From Giardia muris (taxonomy: Eukaryota > Fornicata > Diplomonadida > Hexamitidae), in assembly GCA_006247105.1 (NCBI GenBank), contig CM016929.1, positions 620,001 to 684,000 of the forward strand: 64,000 nucleotides of DNA, read 5' to 3'. Position 1 is the first letter of the stretch, and every line of letters begins with the position of its first letter. Both the position numbers and the translations under genes were made by a program. This document shows, piece by piece, positions 49,001-56,323 of the stretch. The notes beneath the pieces were generated by a model. That model ran no database searches and was not told the DNA's origin. It was given only the letters and a program-made list of their open reading frames with translations.

Positions 49001-49687
49001 GACCTAGAGGAGAAGGAGGATGAGTATTACGATCTCACCATGAAGTGTTCAGACCTCGAGAAACGACATAGGGAGACAAGGGAAGACGTCAAAAACGTGA
49101 CGCATATGACGTACAAGTCCTACATCCACTTTTTCAACATGCGTGCTGCTACTAGCGACGACATCTGTAACTGCTTCTCCGAGAACTCGAGGGCAATCAA
49201 ACTGCAGCAGAGTCTAAGGATCGTCCACGAGAGCGTCGACCTCATCCCAGGCTACATCGCTACCGAGTTTTCCGACGACGACCTATACTCGCAATACATG
49301 GACACGTGCGGAGAGGTATGGGAGGATGTCCAAGAGCCCGCAGTCCATCAAGGCCCGAGGATGCGTGGGTCAATAGAGATCGTGGCCGGAGTACGGAACA
49401 TCGGCACGTTCAGCGGTGGGGAGTCGTCCTTCACGTCGATCAGTCTCATTGTCGCGTGCTGGAAGCTGGTCAAGACGGCGTATGCGCAGATAGACGAGTG
49501 GGATGTCTTCATGGATGCCACCCGGCGGCGTGAGGCCTTCAAGCAGCTTGTCAACGTCCTCAAGGACACCAACATCCAATGCGTCCTTGTCACCCCGAAC
49601 GATGTGGAACTTGAGCGGGTGGACCAGAAGCTTCATGATCTGATCTCCGTTATCTACCTGGATGCTATTCGGCCATCTGACCAGTGA
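46079..49687 (+). CDS. SMC6: SMC6, structural maintenance of chromosomes (SMC5/6 complex)
   Basis: 1202 residues, ATG after an A-run (CCCAAAAAATGG). The N-terminal head has the P-loop GQNGSGKSS (53-61) inside GRILRVEIHHFLTHVD...LIHGQNGSGKSSIIQAI, the SMC6 form of the 'NFMCH' segment, and the SMC6-type block TMVSQSRMKVLGQASGADRY followed by AAFMAATGL. Long coiled coils flank a hinge near residues 480-640. The C-terminal head has the ABC signature FSGGESSFTSISL and Walker B QIDEWDVFMDATRRRE, the SMC6-specific form of DEFDVFMD. SMC5/6 acts in homologous recombination, replication-fork stability and rDNA maintenance. It is followed by DNA ligase I on the same strand. Rad50 and SMC5 were considered; the head motifs favour SMC6. 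Confidence 0.88.
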   Translation: MGPEPRHPPLMAVDRHPSMYTSNGRILRVEIHHFLTHVDKVVDFKTPITLIHGQNGSGKSSIIQAIHFAMGGRPELIRDDCTSWDGFRTSSVNSQDNVSRGQETSVTLFFTVCAEGQHRVRAIRRTIKARNANYSVCEDYRNEASVFSRQNLETVEHLLRRMGHFPNNDLTMVSQSRMKVLGQASGADRYAAFMAATGLKSTQEDLRSSRRNIEESYGNLISLTQSYKETKARQRVVRKILKDNSRYRTLMGQKKRLSCVGEAIGTQLTRIGNYQKRLEVQEKRQKLLEKKANIGNLEERMKQIENSKLQLRDDLRVLTTEKEKVESELSGVMRECSLLTNEMNIQKSKLSSLNQHRARLSRYSQTYKENIEHEQRIIESGTPPSFTEVEPTPNPELKDLEREREGWEKDILTLRNEQETLHQSLNCCRRKEQEIDDGLKLAMECKQHKRDEVELHKKTLECIGLSGTMQELCLRSLPRDYQNLYRAIKSVSTRSAVYAPVGAYFACKTTDEDVYKSLSAYLNADILQLVAITDNSDSHLVHQQVRLNNMRNQTILKLSPFRMRTHCYEEISRLISPDLRSLVTPITEYLEFFDDNVLHIVELQHNIMHVLICKNKDAAYRLLTETAASQINPICLIAGKCLKIRRGISGSFITSHIGNLRGRRTFLTNISGNRESTQSKLKAAKKDLEEWERKETQLTQQREGEEYRENARKIKEYEAEREALEKRLGEMGEKTRALTEKIEALMKEDMQKLSDYNLRRRAARNRLDEYKSARRRRDAESQKYNDNEKQIKELEKEMEEVEGSLRDLHQRESQPSRRLAQLRQKEEQIKQQIDAKNEELSRCSVEALAQTREEEMRQAKMMADDIIADEQAFNEREKDISAKLETIFSHLFELDGIENDRYFDADLDIPISIGVTRDVYEREGMFNAVDRLTGVTPDQGDEGRDHLQKLDADIGRKCTRCESITQDIQATCNVDLEEKEDEYYDLTMKCSDLEKRHRETREDVKNVTHMTYKSYIHFFNMRAATSDDICNCFSENSRAIKLQQSLRIVHESVDLIPGYIATEFSDDDLYSQYMDTCGEVWEDVQEPAVHQGPRMRGSIEIVAGVRNIGTFSGGESSFTSISLIVACWKLVKTAYAQIDEWDVFMDATRRREAFKQLVNVLKDTNIQCVLVTPNDVELERVDQKLHDLISVIYLDAIRPSDQ

Positions 49688-49790
49688 GTCATCAGTCATC
49701 TGGGTCGTGAGGAGGCGAAGAGGGAGGTAGTGGTTCTATCTCCTCTTCCTCCGTTATTATTTAGAGTGAATACAGAAATTTTTTTGAGCG

Positions 49791-52070
49791 ATGCAGTGCT
49801 CAATCCTCGACCTGGTGGGCAAGAAGGGGCAGGAGACAGGATCTGCACGAAGGGGCACGGGAGGAGAGCCTGCACGGAAACGAAAGACGGCTCCCGAGCC
49901 GGAGCAGGAGCTGCCGAAACTCGATCCGACACGGCCTTCACTTCCCTTTGGGACGCTCTCGAAGTACTGGGAGAAGATTGAACAGACGTCCAAGCGGCTG
50001 GAGAAGTTGCGGCTCCTTACAGGCTTACTTCTCGAGGTGTATTTGACCTTTCCGGACGATCTCCTTACTACGATCCTACTCACGACGAACCAGCTCAGGG
50101 AGCCGTGGTCCGAGCTCCCTAAGATCCTCACGTTCGCCGACAGTAATCTGCAGAAGGCCGTCGCTCAGACGTTCAATACCGACCTCACACGAGTCCGCAC
50201 CCTGGTTAAGGAGAAGGGAGACCTTGGGGACGTGGCACAGGCGCTCAAGGCCACGATGTGCTACGCCTTCGTCAAGCCCAAGGAGCTAACGGTCAACGGT
50301 GTCTATTCCAAGCTATTGTTGATGGCCGATACCATGGGGTCTCGCTCCCTCGACGAAAAAAGTAAGCTGATCTCGGACCTTCTCTTCAACGGGTCGTCCT
50401 TGGATACACGATACGTCTGTCGTCTAGTCCTAGGCAAGTTCCGCTTGGGTATGCAAAAGAAGACTGTCATCGCATCGCTTGCAGACTTCCTGTGTGGAAT
50501 CATCCTCTGTTATCGTCGGAAGGTCTCGGGAGTCAGCGACGTTGATAAACTTCTCGATGCAATATACGCCTATGGCAAGATAACTCAAAAGAAGCACCTG
50601 GACGAAAAAGAGGTCGTCTCAGACCCCAGTTCCGATCTCACTGAAGTCCCAGATGGAGATGCGGACGGAGATGGAGACGATGATGATGTTAATCTCGATC
50701 CCATAAACCAAGTAGAACAGAAGACCACGGCTGAAACTAGGGACCAAGAGCAACACCTTCTGATCACTGATCCACATCTTCGTCAGCTTTGCCACGGACT
50801 TGTCGACAAGGCTTATAGCTTCTGCCCTAGCCTTGAGGTCCTAGTCCAAACGTTTATGACAAATACTGAAGAGAAGATCCAGGGAATCCTTAATGCTGTC
50901 AATAGCATCACAATTCGTCCTGGTGTCCCAATTCAAGTGATGTTAGCCAAAGCAGCGGCATCATACGATGAAGTACATAGGGCCGTTGGAGAATCCACGG
51001 AGTTCCTAGCCGAGTATAAGTACGATGGGTATCGCGCACAGGTTCATTACGATGCTACTACCGGGTGCCGAAGACTCTTTGCTCGATCTCTCGAAGATAT
51101 GTCGAAACGATTCCCAGAAGTCATCTCAACGTGCATTGAAGCGTTTGAGGCCGCCGGGGGTGGTTCCTCATTCATCCTGGACGGGGAGATATGCGCCGTC
51201 GACCCTGAGAACGGTGCCATCTTACCCTTTCAACTTCTGTCACGAAGAAGTAAGAACGCATCCGAAGAGAAGAACACGGTGTACCCAACGGTCCTCTTTG
51301 TCTTCGACCTTCTATATTTGAATCAAGAGGATCAGCTCTCAGTCGGTTTGCTTACACGGCAAGAGCATCTTCGGACGCATTTCAAGGCGCTTCCTAGGCG
51401 CTTTGAGTATGCTACCGGTCGTCTTTTCAAGGGCATTGATGATCTCGGATGCTTCCTTGAGGAGGCGGTACAAGCCAGGACGGAAGGCCTGATTATCAAG
51501 CTCACCCATGGCTCAGACTCGTATTACCGGCCAGATGAGCGGTCACACGCGTGGCTCAAGCTTAAAAAGGACTACCTTGATGCATGTGGAGATAGCTTCG
51601 ACCTGGTCCCAATTGCCGCATGGATGGGGGCCGGGAAGAGGACCAACTTCTTTGGTGCATACTTACTCGCGGCATACAACGAGAACACGGATTGCTGGGA
51701 GACAGTCTGTCAATTGGGAACGGGATTTAGTGATGCCTACCTAATAGAGATGCACACCTATTTCCAGACCCGGTGCTTGCCTGAAAAGCATAGGACGGTC
51801 TCAGCACGCCCATCCAAAGCACCGGATGCATGGTTTGACCCTGAGGACTCGGTGGTCTGGGAGGTGCGTTGTGCCAACCTCTCGCTAAGTACTGTGCATA
51901 CCTTGTGTTGGTCTCAGTACGAGGAAGGACGTGGGATTGCCCTTCGGCTTCCCCGACTTATTCGGAGTCGTGGTGATAAAAAGCCAATGGATTGCACCAA
52001 GGCAGATGTCATCGCGCACGCCTTTGCGCAGCAGCCCGAACGTCTTGGAACCACAAACGAAGCCATATGA
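49791..52070 (+). CDS. LIG1: ATP-dependent DNA ligase I
   Basis: 759 residues. The nucleotidyltransferase motif I is AEYKYDGYRAQV with the AMP-accepting Lys410. Motif III is FILDGEICAVD, IIIa VLFVFDLLYLN, IV TEGLIIKL and V HAWLKLKKDYLD. The upstream DNA-binding region (about 50-390) has helices as in human LIG1, with an acidic low-complexity insert near residues 280-310 (DGDADGDGDDDDVNLD). The C-terminal OB fold contains GRGIALRLPRLIRSRGDKKP, the family's motif VI region. The extreme N-terminus MQCSILDLV has a Q-x2-I-x2-LV spacing reminiscent of a PCNA-binding box but without the aromatic pair. The enzyme seals nicks in Okazaki fragments and excision repair. AT-rich DNA (ATTATTTAGAGTG, AAATTTTTTTG) precedes the ATG. 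Confidence 0.95.
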   Translation: MQCSILDLVGKKGQETGSARRGTGGEPARKRKTAPEPEQELPKLDPTRPSLPFGTLSKYWEKIEQTSKRLEKLRLLTGLLLEVYLTFPDDLLTTILLTTNQLREPWSELPKILTFADSNLQKAVAQTFNTDLTRVRTLVKEKGDLGDVAQALKATMCYAFVKPKELTVNGVYSKLLLMADTMGSRSLDEKSKLISDLLFNGSSLDTRYVCRLVLGKFRLGMQKKTVIASLADFLCGIILCYRRKVSGVSDVDKLLDAIYAYGKITQKKHLDEKEVVSDPSSDLTEVPDGDADGDGDDDDVNLDPINQVEQKTTAETRDQEQHLLITDPHLRQLCHGLVDKAYSFCPSLEVLVQTFMTNTEEKIQGILNAVNSITIRPGVPIQVMLAKAAASYDEVHRAVGESTEFLAEYKYDGYRAQVHYDATTGCRRLFARSLEDMSKRFPEVISTCIEAFEAAGGGSSFILDGEICAVDPENGAILPFQLLSRRSKNASEEKNTVYPTVLFVFDLLYLNQEDQLSVGLLTRQEHLRTHFKALPRRFEYATGRLFKGIDDLGCFLEEAVQARTEGLIIKLTHGSDSYYRPDERSHAWLKLKKDYLDACGDSFDLVPIAAWMGAGKRTNFFGAYLLAAYNENTDCWETVCQLGTGFSDAYLIEMHTYFQTRCLPEKHRTVSARPSKAPDAWFDPEDSVVWEVRCANLSLSTVHTLCWSQYEEGRGIALRLPRLIRSRGDKKPMDCTKADVIAHAFAQQPERLGTTNEAI

Positions 52071-52099
52071 CGCCGAGTCAATCATTAGGAAAAATAACT

Positions 52100-53293
52100 A
52101 TGACAGAACCACAAGATCAGCATTCTGATAAGCCCACCGAGTCGGGCCCGTCGAAGCTCCGCGTAGTCTGGGAGTACTTGAGCCTCGCTCTCATCAACGC
52201 GACGGCCTCGGGCTGTCACTTTGGGTGGGCGGTCCTTCAATCGAATGCGTTGAGTAATGGGTGGGCATCGGGATCAACAATGGCTGTGGCGTACATCGTG
52301 GGATTACTGTCCTACACGGTTTGTGGAATGCTCTTCTCGTTATTTGGGGTGGTACAGACGTTATCGCGTCTTAGCTATGCTCCGGCTCAATTGCTCTTCG
52401 GAATCATTTTTCTCGTCGGAATCATCTTCCTTTGCATCGGGATCAACGCATGCCCGCCCCTCGTCTATCCGGCACAGGTTTTGATGTGTTCAGCAGCCTC
52501 GATGATTTATTCCGCCTCCTACACATTGCTGGGACGGCTCCCTAGAGGGACGATCTCCATAACGGTAGGGTACTCCATTTCGACGTCCATTTACCAATTG
52601 ACGACGATCCCAGTCCATCCTGAGATTATGTTAGCCGTCTGGGCTGGACTGCACTTCCTCGTCACCATTCTGAATTATATGACCTTCTACGAGAAGCAGG
52701 AGTCGGAGCAGAGGAGCGTGGACTCGGACCCATGCAGTCAGACGTGTAAGAAGATTCAGCACTCCTTAGTGTCTCCCGCGGTCTGGATATGTTCAATAAT
52801 TATTCTTCTGACCATTGGGAACCAGAGCTACTTCTTCCAGTCCCTGTATCAACGCCTGACGGTGTTCGACGAGAAGTATCACACGATGATCAACCTGATG
52901 CTAACACTGTCCCAGGTCTGTTCCATGGTGGCAGGGCTCTTCCACCTCCTCCCCATGGTCTACGCCAACCTCGTCTTCGCCATACTCCTCCTGACCTTTG
53001 GGATCTCCCTGATTGTCCCTCCTAACCTATATGTCTTCATTATCATGCTCTTCGTCATGTCCATCAGCGCGACTGGGATCATTATCTCCTCGATGGCGAT
53101 CACCGTCCAACGCACCGGCCTATACGAGTCGAACGCCCTTTGCTTCCTCGGGATGATCTTCGGGAACATCATCGGCTACATCCTCACACAGTTCGCCACC
53201 TGGCCCTACATCGACTACATTGGTGGGTCCCTTCCCATCCTCGCATGTCTTCTCTCCATCGTCCTCCTGGTCGTCGTCGCTAAGTGCTCATAG
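52100..53293 (+). CDS. polytopic membrane protein, probable transporter
   Basis: 397 residues from the ATG at 52100, chosen because it follows an AT-rich stretch (TTAGGAAAAATAACT); an earlier ATG at 52067 overlaps the ligase stop as ATGA and cannot be excluded. About ten or eleven hydrophobic helices are seen, among them AVAYIVGLLSYTVCGMLFSL, LLFGIIFLVGIIFLCIGI, VWICSIIILLTIG, LVFAILLLTFGISLIV and LPILACLLSIVLLVVVAK, split by a hydrophilic loop near residues 195-220. The N-terminus is cytosolic-looking and rich in Gln, Asp and Ser. The layout resembles nucleoside transporters of the ENT group or MFS permeases, but no signature that would decide is visible. It could move a small metabolite; I do not assign a substrate. 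Confidence 0.75.
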   Translation: MTEPQDQHSDKPTESGPSKLRVVWEYLSLALINATASGCHFGWAVLQSNALSNGWASGSTMAVAYIVGLLSYTVCGMLFSLFGVVQTLSRLSYAPAQLLFGIIFLVGIIFLCIGINACPPLVYPAQVLMCSAASMIYSASYTLLGRLPRGTISITVGYSISTSIYQLTTIPVHPEIMLAVWAGLHFLVTILNYMTFYEKQESEQRSVDSDPCSQTCKKIQHSLVSPAVWICSIIILLTIGNQSYFFQSLYQRLTVFDEKYHTMINLMLTLSQVCSMVAGLFHLLPMVYANLVFAILLLTFGISLIVPPNLYVFIIMLFVMSISATGIIISSMAITVQRTGLYESNALCFLGMIFGNIIGYILTQFATWPYIDYIGGSLPILACLLSIVLLVVVAKCS

Positions 53294-53321
53294 GCCTCCC
53301 TTCTATCCCACCTCCTCACAA

Positions 53322-53327
53322 AGTAAA
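53322..53327 (+). terminator. AGTAAA polyadenylation motif
   Basis: AGTAAA lies 29 bases after the stop at 53293 and only 11 bases before the next ATG, so the terminator of one gene and the A-rich start region of the next coincide. Confidence 0.55.
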
Positions 53328-53338
53328 AAAAGCTCTCA

Positions 53339-55030
53339 ATGAGCAGCTCAGTGCCACCGTCGTCAGGAGAACGCGAGGATGGCTTAAACCCACGTCGCAT
53401 ATACGACTTCTTTGGGATCAGCTTCGTTGATTCTCCCAAGGACTTGGAGGTACAAGGAGAGAAAGGCACGAAGGTAAGGGACAACACGCAGATCTTGACG
53501 GAGGCCCAGCTCCTCACCCGCCTCACGCTAGCCGCGAAGCGCCTGGACTATGGCTTGCTCTGCTCGATGCTCTCCCAAAGCCTGTCGGAACGTGTCACCA
53601 TCCATGGACTTCTCTTATATCTCTCAGCGGCTGCAACGAACTTCAACGTCGGTGACGAGCGTAACGTCCTTGGGGCCCTTTATCTCCTCCTTCACATGGT
53701 CCGTGATGGGTCTCTTCTGGCTCAATCATATGGGTCCGAAGATGACCGGAGCTTCTTTAATCGCACCTGTGGCTCCCTGGCACAGCTAACAGATGCTATG
53801 AATACGACGAAGGAGATCTTCTATGCCCTCTTTTCCCTCCTCGTACGGCATAACACTCCCGGGTCCTCAGAGGGGCAACAACTCGCGCTCATTGCAAGCA
53901 ACCTACACCGCGACGCATGCATTGGAAAGGAGCTACACGCGACGACAGACCTTGCGATGCTTGCTTGCATGGCCCCAAGCCATGAGCAAGGAGTGGCACC
54001 AAAACCTATCACTCCCGTAGTTCTAGACATCGATAACGGCCCTGCCAAGGACTTTTACACACGCCTGATGAGTGACTGGATCTTTAGAGCTCAGTTTCTC
54101 TATCGCTTCTACGTCGCCGATGGGAAGGAAAGCATCGAGTCCATAACTGATATAGAAAGATTCAGGTCGGACCCCTTTAGTGATCTGGAAATCCCGGAGA
54201 TGCATCCCGGTGATGTCCGGCAGGCTGGAGATGATAACTTCGAGAAAGGCCAGCGATATCGTCCTAAGGCGAAGCAAGTGGCGTATCTGCGCATTCTGAT
54301 AGCCTATGCGCAAGATGCATCAACGTATCGCTTGGTCCTCCCCGTCATGGCGAAGCTTGGCGGTGGCATATCAAAGGACATCCAATATCTCTTCATGCGT
54401 GTTAGGTACTTTGTGGGGCTTCAGGCCCTAGCAGAGGGGGACGTGGAGGTTGCATACCAGTGCCTCGGCAGCCTCATTTCCAAGCGCGGGGGGAAGCAGA
54501 AGCACTTTGGGCTCCAACCCGAGTTACTCACCTATGAGCTTGGGATGGAGACTCCCTGGCTGAACTCGTCGCTTCTTCGGACCGGGTTCTATGTCTCGTT
54601 TATCCTTGCTCGTCTTCCTCTGAGCGCGTCAGATTTAGGTAATGGAATAGAACATACTGCATATACACGGGTTCTCACGATGCTTGAGGATTGTGACTCA
54701 TTGACTGATAGTACAGTCTATCCCGCGTTGATCCTTAAGGAGCTTACGAGGCAGGCCGTTGATGAAGCATGTAGAACGTACGGAAGGTGTCAGCACCTAT
54801 TTGGGCTTAGACAGCTGCGCCAGGACTATGCCAGCAATATTGTCTCGGCCATGCGCCAGACCGCCCTCAGGCTATGGCTTGCAGATAATCGTGACTTTGT
54901 TTCCGACATACCTTCTTCCGAGCTGCAAGAGATGTTTTCTTTACCCTCCGAGTCCATAGCATCCATTGTCACGTCTTTGGGCTTTGCAAGGGTTGCAGAC
55001 GGGCTAGTGATCATGGCGTGCTCTTCTTGA
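53339..55030 (+). CDS. PCI-domain protein, eIF3 subunit c-like
   Basis: 563 residues. A helical repeat region leads into a PCI-type module: VRYFVGLQALAEGDVEVAYQ (as eIF3c's LGLCAFRQGMIRDAHNAL), then a winged-helix region with ALRLWLADNRDFVSDIPSSE, LQEMFSLPSESIASIVTSLG and ADGLVIM, which follows eIF3c's [20 protein letters not shown] and MFELDLPTVHSIISKM. eIF3c (NIP1) is a core scaffold of the translation initiation factor eIF3. The protein is clearly shorter than the usual 800-900 residues, lacking the acidic N-terminal arm. Other PCI proteins (RPN3, CSN3) were considered; the winged-helix match favours eIF3c. An AGTAAA motif follows at 55048-55053. Confidence 0.6.
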   Translation: MSSSVPPSSGEREDGLNPRRIYDFFGISFVDSPKDLEVQGEKGTKVRDNTQILTEAQLLTRLTLAAKRLDYGLLCSMLSQSLSERVTIHGLLLYLSAAATNFNVGDERNVLGALYLLLHMVRDGSLLAQSYGSEDDRSFFNRTCGSLAQLTDAMNTTKEIFYALFSLLVRHNTPGSSEGQQLALIASNLHRDACIGKELHATTDLAMLACMAPSHEQGVAPKPITPVVLDIDNGPAKDFYTRLMSDWIFRAQFLYRFYVADGKESIESITDIERFRSDPFSDLEIPEMHPGDVRQAGDDNFEKGQRYRPKAKQVAYLRILIAYAQDASTYRLVLPVMAKLGGGISKDIQYLFMRVRYFVGLQALAEGDVEVAYQCLGSLISKRGGKQKHFGLQPELLTYELGMETPWLNSSLLRTGFYVSFILARLPLSASDLGNGIEHTAYTRVLTMLEDCDSLTDSTVYPALILKELTRQAVDEACRTYGRCQHLFGLRQLRQDYASNIVSAMRQTALRLWLADNRDFVSDIPSSELQEMFSLPSESIASIVTSLGFARVADGLVIMACSS

Positions 55031-55047
55031 ATTGTGTGGCGTTGTCA

Positions 55048-55053
55048 AGTAAA
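55048..55053 (+). terminator. AGTAAA polyadenylation motif
   Basis: AGTAAA lies 18 bases after the stop of the eIF3c-like gene and 26 bases before the next ATG. Confidence 0.55.
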
Positions 55054-55078
55054 AGATCTTTGATCTTATTCACAATTC

Positions 55079-56323
55079 ATGCAGTGTTGTTTTCGGAAGC
55101 ATGTAGTCCCCTTAGAGACTCAAGCCACTGGCCCACAGGTCTTGACAGTGAGACAGAGATTCAACGAGGTCATCTTCCCAGAAGGCTTGTTCAATGGGTT
55201 AAATGCCTCATCAATGGAGATGGGAACGGGTGTGAAACCGGCTAGAGAAGCAATGCTTCTTGATGGCTTGAAGGAGACCCTCATCTGGCGTGGTCCAGAT
55301 TCTTTACGGGGTACGGAGTTACGAGTCTCAGATTGCACGGACTGTCTGATTGTCCTCCTTGACTTCGTCGGTACGGTCACGGTTGATGCCTGCAGGAGGT
55401 GCTGCTTTGTCCTACTTGCCGTTGGGCAGAGTACCTTCCTTCGGGACTGTGTGGACTGTCGCTTCGCAATCTCCACGAGCCAGCTCCGCACACGCGGGGT
55501 ACACTCATGCTCCCTCTTCTTGCACTGCGCCACAGACCCTGTAATAGAGTCATCAACGCACTTGTTCCTCGCCCCCTTCCTCCTTATCCTACATAGCAAG
55601 TATCGAAGTACCTTAGACAAGGTTCTCTTGACTCTCTCTACCTATGCTCTTAGGGCGCATGAGAAGGCAGGTATCTCCCCCCTCGTGACACGGTTCGAAC
55701 GAGTTTATGACTTCACCCCTGGCTCCACCGAGAACTATCGTATCGTCATGCGACCCAGCAGAAGCACTGGGTATGAACGACCACCACTTCTTTTACTCCC
55801 AGATGCCTATGCCTCTAACCCCGTCCTACAAACCCCCCTACCCCCCGGTACTCTTGCAGATGAGGGATTACCCCCAATCTCCTGTGGACTTTGTTATAGT
55901 CTTTATCTACCCATCAATAGCGCGTATCGGAACATTTTTGGAGAAGAGGAGTGCTTCCTTTGGATTCCTTTCCAACTCGCCTCAACTTCATCACATGAAC
56001 ATTCTGCCTTCATCCAGGAGCTCGAAAGAATAGCCCTCTGGTGGTCCGCCCTCGTTTATTTCGCACTAGCACAGGATGGTCTCCACCTCCGTCAAGTGGT
56101 TTCCTCTCCCGCAGGGAAGCCCGGCCTGCGCGAGTCTCCCGGCTTCCTACTTCTTTACAGCTGCCAAAACAACGGAATACAACGCCTGACAGAAGCCGTG
56201 CGACGGCTTCGAGAGTTGGATCCTTCACTCCCAGAGGCAGAGCCGATAAGCGGGCCAGAGCTACTAGCGGCCAACGACGTCGTACGCTCCTGGGAGGCAG
56301 CTATGCAGCCGACTAGTTCTTAA
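55079..56323 (+). CDS. TBCC/C-CAP-domain protein, TBCCD1-like
   Basis: 414 residues. Residues about 65-190 read as the right-handed beta-helix of the TBCC/C-CAP fold: short strands with Cys or Asp at regular spacing (LRVSDCTDCLIVLLDF, VGTVTVDACRRCCFVLLAVG, FLRDCVDCRFAISTSQLRTR), then HSCSLFLHCATDPVIESSTH and LFLAPF, which matches the 'P.L.....L.LAPYNT' end of TBCCD1. TBCCD1 in other protists sits at basal bodies and helps place centrioles; TBCC itself is a tubulin-folding cofactor and RP2 an Arl3 GAP. The catalytic Arg of TBCC/RP2 is not clear. The remaining 220 residues are unlike anything I know. Its 3' end overlaps that of the convergent minus-strand gene (56313) by 11 bases. Confidence 0.65.
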   Translation: MQCCFRKHVVPLETQATGPQVLTVRQRFNEVIFPEGLFNGLNASSMEMGTGVKPAREAMLLDGLKETLIWRGPDSLRGTELRVSDCTDCLIVLLDFVGTVTVDACRRCCFVLLAVGQSTFLRDCVDCRFAISTSQLRTRGVHSCSLFLHCATDPVIESSTHLFLAPFLLILHSKYRSTLDKVLLTLSTYALRAHEKAGISPLVTRFERVYDFTPGSTENYRIVMRPSRSTGYERPPLLLLPDAYASNPVLQTPLPPGTLADEGLPPISCGLCYSLYLPINSAYRNIFGEEECFLWIPFQLASTSSHEHSAFIQELERIALWWSALVYFALAQDGLHLRQVVSSPAGKPGLRESPGFLLLYSCQNNGIQRLTEAVRRLRELDPSLPEAEPISGPELLAANDVVRSWEAAMQPTSS

